Assembly: GCA_947003675.1 (NCBI GenBank) | Contig: CAMQPJ010000087.1 | Span: 1 to 6,073, forward strand | Reading direction: 5' to 3' | Source of the DNA: an uncultured Collinsella sp. | GTDB lineage: Bacteria > Actinomycetota > Coriobacteriia > Coriobacteriales > Coriobacteriaceae | Length of the DNA stretch: 6,073 nt | Shown: piece after piece, positions 1-5,939 of the stretch | Layout of the letters: every line of letters begins with the position of its first letter | Numbering within the stretch: the stretch's first letter is position 1 | The notes under the pieces: generated by a model | The model's database searches: none | Seen by the model: only the letters and a program-made list of their open reading frames with translations | Told to the model about the DNA's origin: nothing | Position numbers and translations under genes: made by a program

Positions 1-103
1 TGGGGGGGCCTGCCCCCCCCCCCCCCCCAAACCGCTATTTTTTTTGTGGGGGCCCCCCCCCCCGGCGGCCCCCCCCCGGGGGCGGGGGGGCCAATTTTGC
101 CCC
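1..103. other. Low-complexity C/G homopolymer contig edge
   Basis: This stretch is dominated by homopolymers: 16 C at 13-28, 8 T at 38-45, 11 C at 53-63, 9 C at 69-77, and G runs at 78-82 and 84-90. Nothing comparable occurs elsewhere in the window. Reading frames through it give only Pro/Gly repeats. The likeliest explanation is poor sequence or a collapsed consensus at a contig end, with run lengths exaggerated. A real GC-rich intergenic region with terminator hairpins is possible, but I would not annotate genes or structures here. The 40 bases between here and the echF stop codon look more normal and show no gene. Confidence 0.7.
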
Positions 104-143
104 ACCGGCCCTATCCCAGCGCTATACCAGCCCCAGTCCAGAG

Positions 144-485
144 CTATTCCGGTTTGGTTTCTACCGTGGGAGTCTTGCCTGCCGCAACTGGGGTGCGAGC
201 GGTGTCCATAGCCAGGCAGTGTTTGGGGCAGCTTTCGACGCACTCGCCGCACACCACGCAGGCGTACGGGTCAATCGACCAGGTGCCGCCTTTGCGATCG
301 ACCGCGAGCGCGCCCGCCGGGCAACGCCGCGCGCACATGCCGCAGCAAATGCACACGTCCATGTCGTTAACGATGTGCCCGCGCAGTCGCTCGGGCGCCG
401 CGAGCTTCTCCTGCGGATAGCACACCGTGACCGGCCGCTTGACCATAGAACCCAAGGCCGTCTTGGCAAATGTCAGCAAACTCAT
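144..485 (-). CDS. echF: Ech hydrogenase 2x[4Fe-4S] ferredoxin-like subunit EchF
   Basis: This 113-residue polyferredoxin-type subunit is of the NuoI/HycF/EchF family. It is expected to pass electrons from soluble ferredoxin towards the EchC cluster on the cytoplasmic side of the complex. Two complete CxxCxxCxxxCP motifs are visible: Cys45, 48, 51, 55 and Cys76, 79, 82, 86, enough for two [4Fe-4S] clusters. An N-terminal amphipathic segment (about 1-35) precedes them, as in NuoI-like proteins that dock on the membrane arm, and a short Thr/Pro/Lys tail follows residue 93. The length suits EchF and is well below the roughly 180 residues of NuoI or HycF. The start lies 7 bases after the echE stop. 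The ribosome site is only moderate, with a TAGG overlapping that stop and 6 bases before the ATG. The TAG stop at 144-146 sits close to degraded sequence, so the exact C-terminus is slightly uncertain. It is the last visible gene of the operon. Confidence 0.93.
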   Translation of the reverse strand: MSLLTFAKTALGSMVKRPVTVCYPQEKLAAPERLRGHIVNDMDVCICCGMCARRCPAGALAVDRKGGTWSIDPYACVVCGECVESCPKHCLAMDTARTPVAAGKTPTVETKPE

Positions 486-492
486 GCCACGC

Positions 493-1581
493 CTACCTTT
501 CCGTGCAGCTAATGCAGGGGTCGATGGTCAGGATAATCATGGGCACGTTGGCAAGGAGCACGCCCTGCAGCGCATGCGTCAGACCCGCCAGGTTCTGCGA
601 CGTCGGCGTACGCACGCGAAAACGGTCCAGGTTCTTGGTACCGTTACCGCGCACATAGTAATACGCCTCGCCGCGCGGCTGCTCAATCACAACCTCGCCG
701 CGCGCGCCGTCGGCCGGTGTGAGCTTGGTGCGTCCACCGATGCCGTCGTGCGGAATCTTGCCCACAAGCTCCTTGATGATGTCCATGGCCTGCGTGACCT
801 CGGCACAACGCACCTGGCAGCGGGCATAGCAGTCGCCGTCGGTGGCAACGATGGGCTCAAACGCGGCCAGATCCGCATAGGCACCGTCGCCGAACATGCG
901 CACGTCGTAATCCACGCCCGAGGCGCGCCCAAACGGGCCGACCATCGAAAGCTCCAGCGCGTCCTTCTTGCTGATCACGCCCACGCCATGCAGGCGCTCG
1001 CCGCAGCTATTGTCGTCCAAAAACGTATGCACCAGAGCCTCGTAATCGGGGCGCATGGCGTCGAGCGTCTGGACAATACCCGCCAGCTCGGAGTCCTCGA
1101 TGTCGTGTTTAAGGCCGCCGATCTCGTTAATCGAAAGGATCACGCGGCCGCCGCAGGTGCTCTCGAAGATCTTGAGAATCTGCTCGCGCAGGGTCCACGA
1201 ACGATAGAACAGCGCCTCGAAGCCAAAGGCATCGGCGAGCAGGCCCAGCCACAGCAGGTGCGAGTGAATGCGCGAAAGTTCATGCAAAATGGTGCGGATA
1301 TACTGCACGCGGCCGGGCACCTCGATGTCGAGCATGCGCTCGCAGGCGCTGGCATAGCCGTAGCTGTGGCCCACGGCGCAGATGCCGCAGATGCGCTCGG
1401 CGATGTAGCTAAACTGGTGCATGTCGCGCTTTTCGGTGAGCTTCTCGAGTCCGCGGTGCACAAAGCCGATCTGCGGAATTGCCTCGAGAACGTGGTCGTC
1501 CTCGATCACCAGGTCCAGATGAAGCGGCTCGGGCAGCACCGGGTGCTGCGGGCCAAACGGAATAACGGAGCGATGTGCCAT
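493..1581 (-). CDS. echE: Ech [NiFe] hydrogenase large catalytic subunit EchE
   Basis: This 362-residue catalytic subunit reduces protons to H2 at a Ni-Fe site and belongs to the NuoD/HycE/EchE family. The N-terminal Ni-binding motif RICGICAVGH carries Cys65 and Cys68, with His72. The C-terminal motif DPCISCTER carries Cys356 and Cys359. All four Ni ligands are therefore present, which separates it from complex I NuoD, which lacks them. The family block GFVHRGLEK is at 39-47. The protein ends at Arg362, the last residue of the motif, so there is no C-terminal peptide for a maturation protease to remove. CooH among group 4 enzymes is reported to lack that peptide too. The length is close to known EchE. 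NuoC and NuoD parts are separate genes here, as in ech and unlike hycE. The start lies 5 bases after the echD stop, with an AAAAAGGAGG ribosome site 10 bases upstream that lies inside the end of echD. Confidence 0.96.
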   Translation of the reverse strand: MAHRSVIPFGPQHPVLPEPLHLDLVIEDDHVLEAIPQIGFVHRGLEKLTEKRDMHQFSYIAERICGICAVGHSYGYASACERMLDIEVPGRVQYIRTILHELSRIHSHLLWLGLLADAFGFEALFYRSWTLREQILKIFESTCGGRVILSINEIGGLKHDIEDSELAGIVQTLDAMRPDYEALVHTFLDDNSCGERLHGVGVISKKDALELSMVGPFGRASGVDYDVRMFGDGAYADLAAFEPIVATDGDCYARCQVRCAEVTQAMDIIKELVGKIPHDGIGGRTKLTPADGARGEVVIEQPRGEAYYYVRGNGTKNLDRFRVRTPTSQNLAGLTHALQGVLLANVPMIILTIDPCISCTER

Positions 1582-1586
1582 GGACC

Positions 1587-2288
1587 TTACGCCTCCTTTT
1601 TCTGCTTGTCGCGGGCGGCCTTTGCGGCAAGCGCCGCGCGGACCTTGGCCGCTTTCTCGGGATCCATGGCGGCGAGCTTTGCTTCCAGCTCGGCGGCTTT
1701 GAGCGCCGCCTTGGCAGCAGCCTCATCGTGCTGAGCATCGGAGCCGGCAGCCGTAGCGGGCTGAGCGACAGCAGCACCTGCAGCGCCCTCCCCTGCAGCG
1801 GCCGCGGCAGCAGCGGCCTTCTCGGCCGCGGCCTTGCGCGCCTTGGCCTCGGCGGCGGCACGGACCTTCATGGCCTTCTCGCGCGCGGCCTTCACCTCGG
1901 GCGTGATAACGCTCATGGGCTCGGCAGTCGAAACCTGGTAGAAAAAGCCCTTAAAGTCGATCTGCATGTCGGTAATGGCAAGACCAAACAGGTCGTGCGC
2001 CTCATTTTCAAACGGGAATACCGCCGGATAGTACGAGCTGACGGACGGAATCTCCTGGTACCGATCAATTCCCTCAACCACCAGGTTCTCAATCGCATAA
2101 CTGCCGTCCTGGGCGATCTGCTCCTGAGCAGCGCGAACGTTGATAAACGTATAGACCAAGCGATACGTGCCGTCGTCGACGTTGCGCTCGGCGTGCATTT
2201 GCACAAAGCGCGCGCCGACGCCCTTGAGCGCCTGGACATGCGACAGGAGCTCGTCGATCCCAACGGTGGTATAGATAGCCTTTTGCAT
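1587..2288 (-). CDS. echD: Ech hydrogenase NuoC-like subunit EchD with long Ala-rich tail
   Basis: This is a hydrophilic NuoC-like (30 kDa subunit family) protein of 233 residues. Residues 1-130 are the family core, including the signature around 87-103, YPAVFPFENEAHDLFGL, which resembles the ERE-x-x-DLFG motif of NuoC and HycE. In complex I-like enzymes this subunit packs against the catalytic subunit and helps hold the hydrophilic arm together; it binds no cofactor and none is evident here. Residues about 131-233 form an extension of roughly half alanine with many Lys, Glu and Arg. It is likely helical or partly disordered, is interrupted by a Gly/Pro/Ser stretch near 166-185, and has no recognised domain. 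The core alone would be close to the usual EchD size. The ATG overlaps the echC stop by one base (TAATG), with AAAGGAGG 7 bases upstream, so translation is probably coupled. Confidence 0.92.
   Translation of the reverse strand: MQKAIYTTVGIDELLSHVQALKGVGARFVQMHAERNVDDGTYRLVYTFINVRAAQEQIAQDGSYAIENLVVEGIDRYQEIPSVSSYYPAVFPFENEAHDLFGLAITDMQIDFKGFFYQVSTAEPMSVITPEVKAAREKAMKVRAAAEAKARKAAAEKAAAAAAAAGEGAAGAAVAQPATAAGSDAQHDEAAAKAALKAAELEAKLAAMDPEKAAKVRAALAAKAARDKQKKEA
1592..1601 (-). promoter_or_regulatory. echE ribosome binding site inside echD 3' end
   Basis: The minus strand reads AAAAAGGAGG, 10 bases before the echE ATG. It lies within the last codons of echD and encodes part of its terminal KKEA. 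The spacing is slightly long but no other start fits better. Confidence 0.8.
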
Positions 2289-2863
2289 TACTCGGCCTCC
2301 TTTGCAGCGACGGGCGCGGCTGGCGTCCCAGCGGGCGTGTCGCCAGCCCCCGTAACTGCCACAAACCCGTCCTCGCCCAGCTCAACGCCACCGTCCCAGG
2401 TAGCGGCACCGCCCACGGTGAGCGGGTCGCCGCCGGCGCGCATCACAGCCTCCTTCTGGTCCAGGATGCCGCACGCCTCCACGATGGCATCGATCACGGT
2501 CTCGGGGCGAATGGCGCACCCGGGCGCGTACACGTCCACGGGGATTGCGCGGTCCACGCCGCCGATCACGTTGTAGGCATCGCGGAATACACCGCCCGAA
2601 CACGCGCAGATGCCGCAGGCCACCACGCACTTGGGCTCGAGCATCTGGCTGTAGATCTGGCGCACGACGGGCAGGTTCTGGGCATTGACCGACCCCGTCA
2701 CCAAAAAGATGTCCGCATGCTTGGGGTTGCCGGTGTTGACCACGCCAAAGCGCTCCGCATCGAACAGCGGCGTGAGCGAGGCCAGCACCTCGATATCGCA
2801 TCCGTTGCAGCTCGAGCCGTCGTAATGAATAACCCACGGCGAGCGCGACATTTTATGATCCAT
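2288..2863 (-). CDS. echC: Ech hydrogenase small subunit EchC (NuoB-like, [4Fe-4S])
   Basis: This 191-residue electron-transfer small subunit is of the NuoB/HycG/EchC family. Its single proximal [4Fe-4S] cluster hands electrons to the Ni-Fe site in EchE. The four expected ligands are visible: Cys19 and Cys22 in SSCNGCDIE, Cys86 in CGICACSGG and Cys116 in VYAPGCAIRPE. The usual family text at the last motif is PGCPPRPE, so Ala-Ile replaces Pro-Pro here. Extra cysteines occur at 79, 83 and 88. The HADIFLVTG block (49-57) is also typical. Residues about 150-191 are a Gly/Ala/Pro-rich tail without recognised motifs. The chosen start has TAGGAGG ending 8 bases upstream, formed partly by the stop codon of the preceding gene. 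Met5 is a possible but less well placed start. There is no signal peptide or Tat motif, so it is cytoplasmic, as expected for group 4 enzymes. Confidence 0.95.
   Translation of the reverse strand: MDHKMSRSPWVIHYDGSSCNGCDIEVLASLTPLFDAERFGVVNTGNPKHADIFLVTGSVNAQNLPVVRQIYSQMLEPKCVVACGICACSGGVFRDAYNVIGGVDRAIPVDVYAPGCAIRPETVIDAIVEACGILDQKEAVMRAGGDPLTVGGAATWDGGVELGEDGFVAVTGAGDTPAGTPAAPVAAKEAE
2296..2303 (-). promoter_or_regulatory. echD ribosome binding site inside echC 3' end
   Basis: The minus strand reads AAAGGAGG, 7 bases before the echD ATG. It lies wholly within the echC coding sequence, where it contributes the Lys-Glu of the terminal AAKEAE. With the TAATG stop/start overlap this is a strong sign of translational coupling and fixes the echD start. 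Confidence 0.85.
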
Positions 2864-2871
2864 GGATGCCG

Positions 2872-2878
2872 CCTCCTA
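2872..2878 (-). promoter_or_regulatory. echC ribosome binding site overlapping echAB stop
   Basis: Read on the minus strand this is TAGGAGG. Its first three bases are the TAG stop of the EchA-EchB gene, and the ATG of echC follows 8 bases later. Terminating ribosomes would sit directly on the next start region, which suggests coupled translation and supports the chosen echC start over Met5. Confidence 0.8.
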
Positions 2879-5758
2879 AATAAACACGTCGACGAGGATG
2901 GGCATAAGGTTGAGCAGGCCAAACACCAGTGCCACGCCCCATCCGAGCTTAAAGCAGCTGCGCCAGGTGCTGCGTGCGAAGGTGTTATCGATCAGTACCT
3001 CGACAAAATACGTCGCGACCATCACGACCAGGGCGACCACCCAGCTCACCGGGTTGTCCCAGACAAAGAACATGCCCACCCACATCAAAAACAGCACGGT
3101 CTCGCACCAGTGCATAAGGGTCATCTTTGCCAGCGTGCCGCCGCTCATCTCGGTGGCGACGCCCTGAACGATCTCCTGATGCGCGTGATGCGAGTACGAA
3201 AGGTCAAACGGCGACTTGCGCAGCTTGATGGTGAGCACCGCGAGCAGCGCGAGGAAAATGGGCGCGCTGTACACGATGATGGGGGCCGACTGCCCCGTCA
3301 CGGCGATGGAATCGAAGCTATCGGTGGCAAGGTACAGGCCCACGCTCATCAGCAAAACGGCGGGCTCGTAACTCATGACCTGCAGCAGCTCGCGGTCGGC
3401 GCCGACCTGGGCAAACGGGCTTTGCGTCGAGGCGGACGCCAACACCACAAAGATCGCGGCGAGCGTCACCATAAAAGCGCACAGCAGCGTGTTGGAGCCC
3501 GACACAAAGATGCCGCCGCCCACCACGGTAAAGATGAGCGCGCACGCCATGTAGGTATCGTCCATGGTGTTTACGCTGGCAGGAGCCTTGCGCAGCAGCT
3601 TGGCAACGTCGTAGAAGGGCTGCAGCAAGCGCGGGCCCACGCGGCCCTGCATACGAGCCGAAAGCTTACGGTCAACGCCGTCGATCAGGCCACCCACAAG
3701 CGGCGCCAACAGGGCAAACGCCACGGTGCCAATAAAGATGCCCACGACACCCGAACCTTCAAAATACTTACCGCGCAGCACCGAGGGCGCACTCATGGCA
3801 AGCCGCTCGGGCCCAATCCACGCGCAACACAGCAGCGCAAACAAGATAATGCTGCAGCACACGACACTACCCGCGGGGCCAATACGCTTCTCGCCAAGGG
3901 CGTCCTCCGAGTACCAATTGCGCTTTTCGGCCTTCACCTCGTGGCCCATCGAGCCGCGGAAATGACGGTAGTTGTCGGTTCCCACGCCCGAAAGATATAC
4001 GTTTACGTGCGGCTTGTTGCTCACGCGGAATGAAGTCAGCAGCACCACGGCGATAAAAGCCACGATAACGACCATCAGATACATGGCATCCTTGCCGATA
4101 ACGTACGGCACGCGGCCAAACACCATGGCCAAGTAAGGCGACACCAGACCGCTCGAGATAACCGGGAACGCCACGCAGCACAGAATCAGCAGCGCGGCGA
4201 TGGTGTTGAGGGCCACCCATTCGGTCTTATGGACATTGACCTCAACGTTTTGAGCCGTGGGGTCGACGCCCGAAAGCTTGGCAAGCCACTTGCCCCAGAA
4301 GTAAAACGTCGCGGCCGAGCCAAAGGCAAGCACCATGATCATGAGCACGTTGCCGGTCTGGGCAAACGCCACCAGGGCGCCCCACTTGGACACGAGCATG
4401 CCAAACGGCGCCACAAACATGCCCATGATGCCCAGCATCATCAGGCGCGTCAGGTGCGGCATGCGGCTGAACATACCGTCCATGTCCTCGATATTGCGGC
4501 TGCCGATATGATGCTCGGCGGTGCCCACGCACAGGAACAGCAGCGACTTTGCCACCGTATGGAACAGGATCAGGAAGATGGCGGCCCACACGGCCTCGGG
4601 TGCGCCGACACCCAGGCAAGCACTGATGAGGCCCAAGTTGGAAATGGTGGAGTACGCGAGCACGCGCTTGGCGTTGCTCTGCGAGATGGCCATGAGGGCA
4701 GCGAGCAAAAACGTGATGGCACCCACACTCGTGACCATAAACCCGGTCACGGGATAGATGGCATAGAGCGGGCTCAGCTTGACCATCAGGAACACGCCGG
4801 CCTTGACCATGGTGGACGAGTGCAGCAGGGCGCTCGTGGGCGTGGGGGCGACCATGGCGCCAAGCAGCCAGGTATGGAACGGCATCTGTGCGGCCTTGGT
4901 GAGTGCGGCGAGCGACAGCAGGATGACCGGCATCACCAGCAGCGCGGATTGCGCGGTTCCGGCGCCGGAAAGCTCGAGCATACCCGAGATGGTCAGCGGC
5001 ATGCCGTTAACGTGCAGGTACATGAGTCCGACCAAAAACGCGATGCCGCCCAGCATGTTGAGGATAATCTGGGTGAAGGCGTTCTTGATGGCCTCGGGCG
5101 TGCGCGTGTAGCCAATCATGAGGAACGAGCACACGGTGGTGATTTCCCAGCCGCAGAACAGCCACTCAAGGTTGTCGCTCGTCACGATGACGAACATGGC
5201 CGAGAGGAACAGGAACATAAGCGCCAGGAACTGCGGGCGACGGTCGGGCGCGGTCTGCCCGCACAGCGCGGCCTCGTGCTCATCGTGCGCTTGGAAGTCC
5301 TTCATGTAGCCCAGGGCATACACGCAGATAAGGCTGCCGACAATGCCGACGGCGAGGACCATGATTACGCTCATGTAGTCTAGGTAGAGCGGCGTTGCGG
5401 TGACGGCTTCGGCCGCGGGCAGCGTCATGGTCGCAAAGGCAACCGAACCCACCAGCTGCACCACGCCGAGCACCGTGGTGAGCGCGTTCCTATATTTGTA
5501 CGCGCTGTACAGGATGACGGCGCACAGGATGACATCGATGACGGAGCTGATGATCGAGAGCACATGCGAGGTGCCGGGGGCAACCTCAAAGCTCTGCGGA
5601 CCCGTGCCAAAAAACATGACGGCGACTACAACTGTCGCCGCCATAATAATGCCGGAGCCTACAAGCCCTACCGTATCGCGAGCTCGGTCACCGCGCACGA
5701 GCAGCATGCCCAGCGCCGGTACCAGCGGAAACAGGGTAAGGAAATACAGTAGCGTCAT
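2876..5758 (-). CDS. echA-echB: Fused EchA-EchB: NuoL/M-like antiporter subunit joined to NuoH-like subunit
   Basis: This 960-residue polytopic membrane protein holds two subunits that are usually separate. Residues 1 to about 650 are an antiporter-like (NuoL/NuoM/HyfB/EchA) module. It keeps the ion-path residues: Glu205 in CGWEITTVCSFLMIGY, Lys288 in LTKAAQMPFHTWL, His313 and Lys319 in LLHSSTMVKAG, and Lys404 in HTVAKSLLF. Residues about 665-960 are NuoH/HycD/EchB-like, with RMQGRVGPRLLQPFYD (702-717), the acidic ADRELLQVMSYEP (787-799), and KSPFDLSYSHHAHQEIV (848-864). The joint is a membrane helix (about 631-648), a short loop and the first EchB helix. The frame is continuous with no sign of a frameshift. 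An internal ATG at residue 655 (3794-3796) has only a weak ribosome site. The gene start has GGGGGAG 7 bases upstream. It is the first gene of the operon, and its role is to couple H2 formation to H+ or Na+ export and to anchor the soluble arm. Confidence 0.95.
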   Translation of the reverse strand: MTLLYFLTLFPLVPALGMLLVRGDRARDTVGLVGSGIIMAATVVVAVMFFGTGPQSFEVAPGTSHVLSIISSVIDVILCAVILYSAYKYRNALTTVLGVVQLVGSVAFATMTLPAAEAVTATPLYLDYMSVIMVLAVGIVGSLICVYALGYMKDFQAHDEHEAALCGQTAPDRRPQFLALMFLFLSAMFVIVTSDNLEWLFCGWEITTVCSFLMIGYTRTPEAIKNAFTQIILNMLGGIAFLVGLMYLHVNGMPLTISGMLELSGAGTAQSALLVMPVILLSLAALTKAAQMPFHTWLLGAMVAPTPTSALLHSSTMVKAGVFLMVKLSPLYAIYPVTGFMVTSVGAITFLLAALMAISQSNAKRVLAYSTISNLGLISACLGVGAPEAVWAAIFLILFHTVAKSLLFLCVGTAEHHIGSRNIEDMDGMFSRMPHLTRLMMLGIMGMFVAPFGMLVSKWGALVAFAQTGNVLMIMVLAFGSAATFYFWGKWLAKLSGVDPTAQNVEVNVHKTEWVALNTIAALLILCCVAFPVISSGLVSPYLAMVFGRVPYVIGKDAMYLMVVIVAFIAVVLLTSFRVSNKPHVNVYLSGVGTDNYRHFRGSMGHEVKAEKRNWYSEDALGEKRIGPAGSVVCCSIILFALLCCAWIGPERLAMSAPSVLRGKYFEGSGVVGIFIGTVAFALLAPLVGGLIDGVDRKLSARMQGRVGPRLLQPFYDVAKLLRKAPASVNTMDDTYMACALIFTVVGGGIFVSGSNTLLCAFMVTLAAIFVVLASASTQSPFAQVGADRELLQVMSYEPAVLLMSVGLYLATDSFDSIAVTGQSAPIIVYSAPIFLALLAVLTIKLRKSPFDLSYSHHAHQEIVQGVATEMSGGTLAKMTLMHWCETVLFLMWVGMFFVWDNPVSWVVALVVMVATYFVEVLIDNTFARSTWRSCFKLGWGVALVFGLLNLMPILVDVFI

Positions 5759-5765
5759 ACCATCA

Positions 5766-5772
5766 CTCCCCC
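5766..5772 (-). promoter_or_regulatory. Ribosome binding site of the first operon gene
   Basis: The minus strand reads GGGGGAG followed by TGATGGT and then the ATG at 5758-5756. The 7-base spacing supports this ATG as the start of the fused EchA-EchB protein. No earlier in-frame start with a comparable site was seen. Confidence 0.7.
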
Positions 5773-5786
5773 ATGCAAAAACGCTG

Positions 5787-5815
5787 CAATTGTTTAACGT
5801 TATAGCTCAATTGAG
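5787..5815 (-). promoter_or_regulatory. Possible promoter and operator region of the ech operon
   Basis: This AT-rich patch in GC-rich DNA lies 29-57 bases upstream of the operon's ATG. On the minus strand it holds a -10-like TATAAC (5799-5804) with no convincing -35 element at 16-18 bases, so a promoter here would probably need an activator or another sigma factor. It also holds palindromes: CTCAATTGAG (5806-5815), TAACGTTA (5795-5802) and a second CAATTG (5787-5792). The two CAATTG copies are 21 bases apart, about two helical turns, and the -10-like box overlaps the central palindrome, as an operator might. The regulator is unknown and the assignment is inference. Confidence 0.35.
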
Positions 5816-5854
5816 GAGTAGCGACGGCGGGTTTTCGGCCAACTGGGGAGTTTT

Positions 5855-5892
5855 AGACGTACGGGGCAAGGGCACGTCTGCTTTGGAGCAGA
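5855..5892. repeat. Two overlapping inverted repeats in the intergenic region
   Basis: AGACGT (5855-5860) pairs with ACGTCT (5874-5879). On the minus strand the stem can extend to 8 pairs with one G-U. TCTGCT (5877-5882) pairs with AGCAGA (5887-5892) around a TTGG loop. The two stems share bases 5877-5879, so only one can form at a time. Neither is followed by a T run, so they are not ordinary terminators. They may be leader structures, part of a dispersed intergenic repeat, or chance. Confidence 0.4.
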
Positions 5893-5903
5893 GGGGCGGC
5901 AAG

Positions 5904-5927
5904 AAAAATGCGCCCCCTGTGGGCGCA
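5904..5927 (-). terminator. Intrinsic terminator after the transposase-like gene
   Basis: On the minus strand a perfect 7-base-pair stem, TGCGCCC paired with GGGCGCA (5909-5927), encloses a 5-base loop (5916-5920). A run of five T (5904-5908) follows it directly. It begins 12 bases after the stop codon of the transposase-like gene. It should isolate that gene from the ech operon, which then needs its own promoter in the following 145 bases. Confidence 0.85.
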
Positions 5928-5939
5928 CCATCTCGTTCG

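Noticed and set aside
87..103. GGGGC/GCCCC hairpin as a terminator of the operon
   Set aside because: It has no following T run in the direction of transcription and sits in unreliable low-complexity sequence.
46..420. Plus-strand Pro/Gly-rich open frame at the left edge
   Set aside because: It is produced by the homopolymer runs and then runs antisense to echF, whose two Cys motifs are unmistakable.
427..1734. Long plus-strand open frame (435 codons) opposite echE and echD
   Set aside because: It is antisense to well-identified genes, has His/Ala/Arg-rich text typical of GC-rich shadow frames, and matches no family.
3794..3796. Separate echB start at the internal ATG (residue 655)
   Set aside because: The frame is continuous from the EchA half and the ATG lacks a good ribosome site, unlike the other starts of the operon; some internal initiation cannot be excluded.
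2717..4033. Long plus-strand open frame (438 codons) opposite the EchB half
   Set aside because: It is antisense to a clear NuoH-like coding region; the highly basic, His-rich composition marks it as a shadow.
4229..5383. Long plus-strand open frame (384 codons) opposite the EchA half
   Set aside because: It is a mirror of hydrophobic codons giving His/Asp/Gln-rich text; no domain and no ribosome site.
144..5758. Complex I (nuo) operon
   Set aside because: The NuoD-like protein keeps all four Ni-ligating cysteines, and there are no nuoA, nuoJ, nuoK or nuoEFG genes; this is a hydrogenase.
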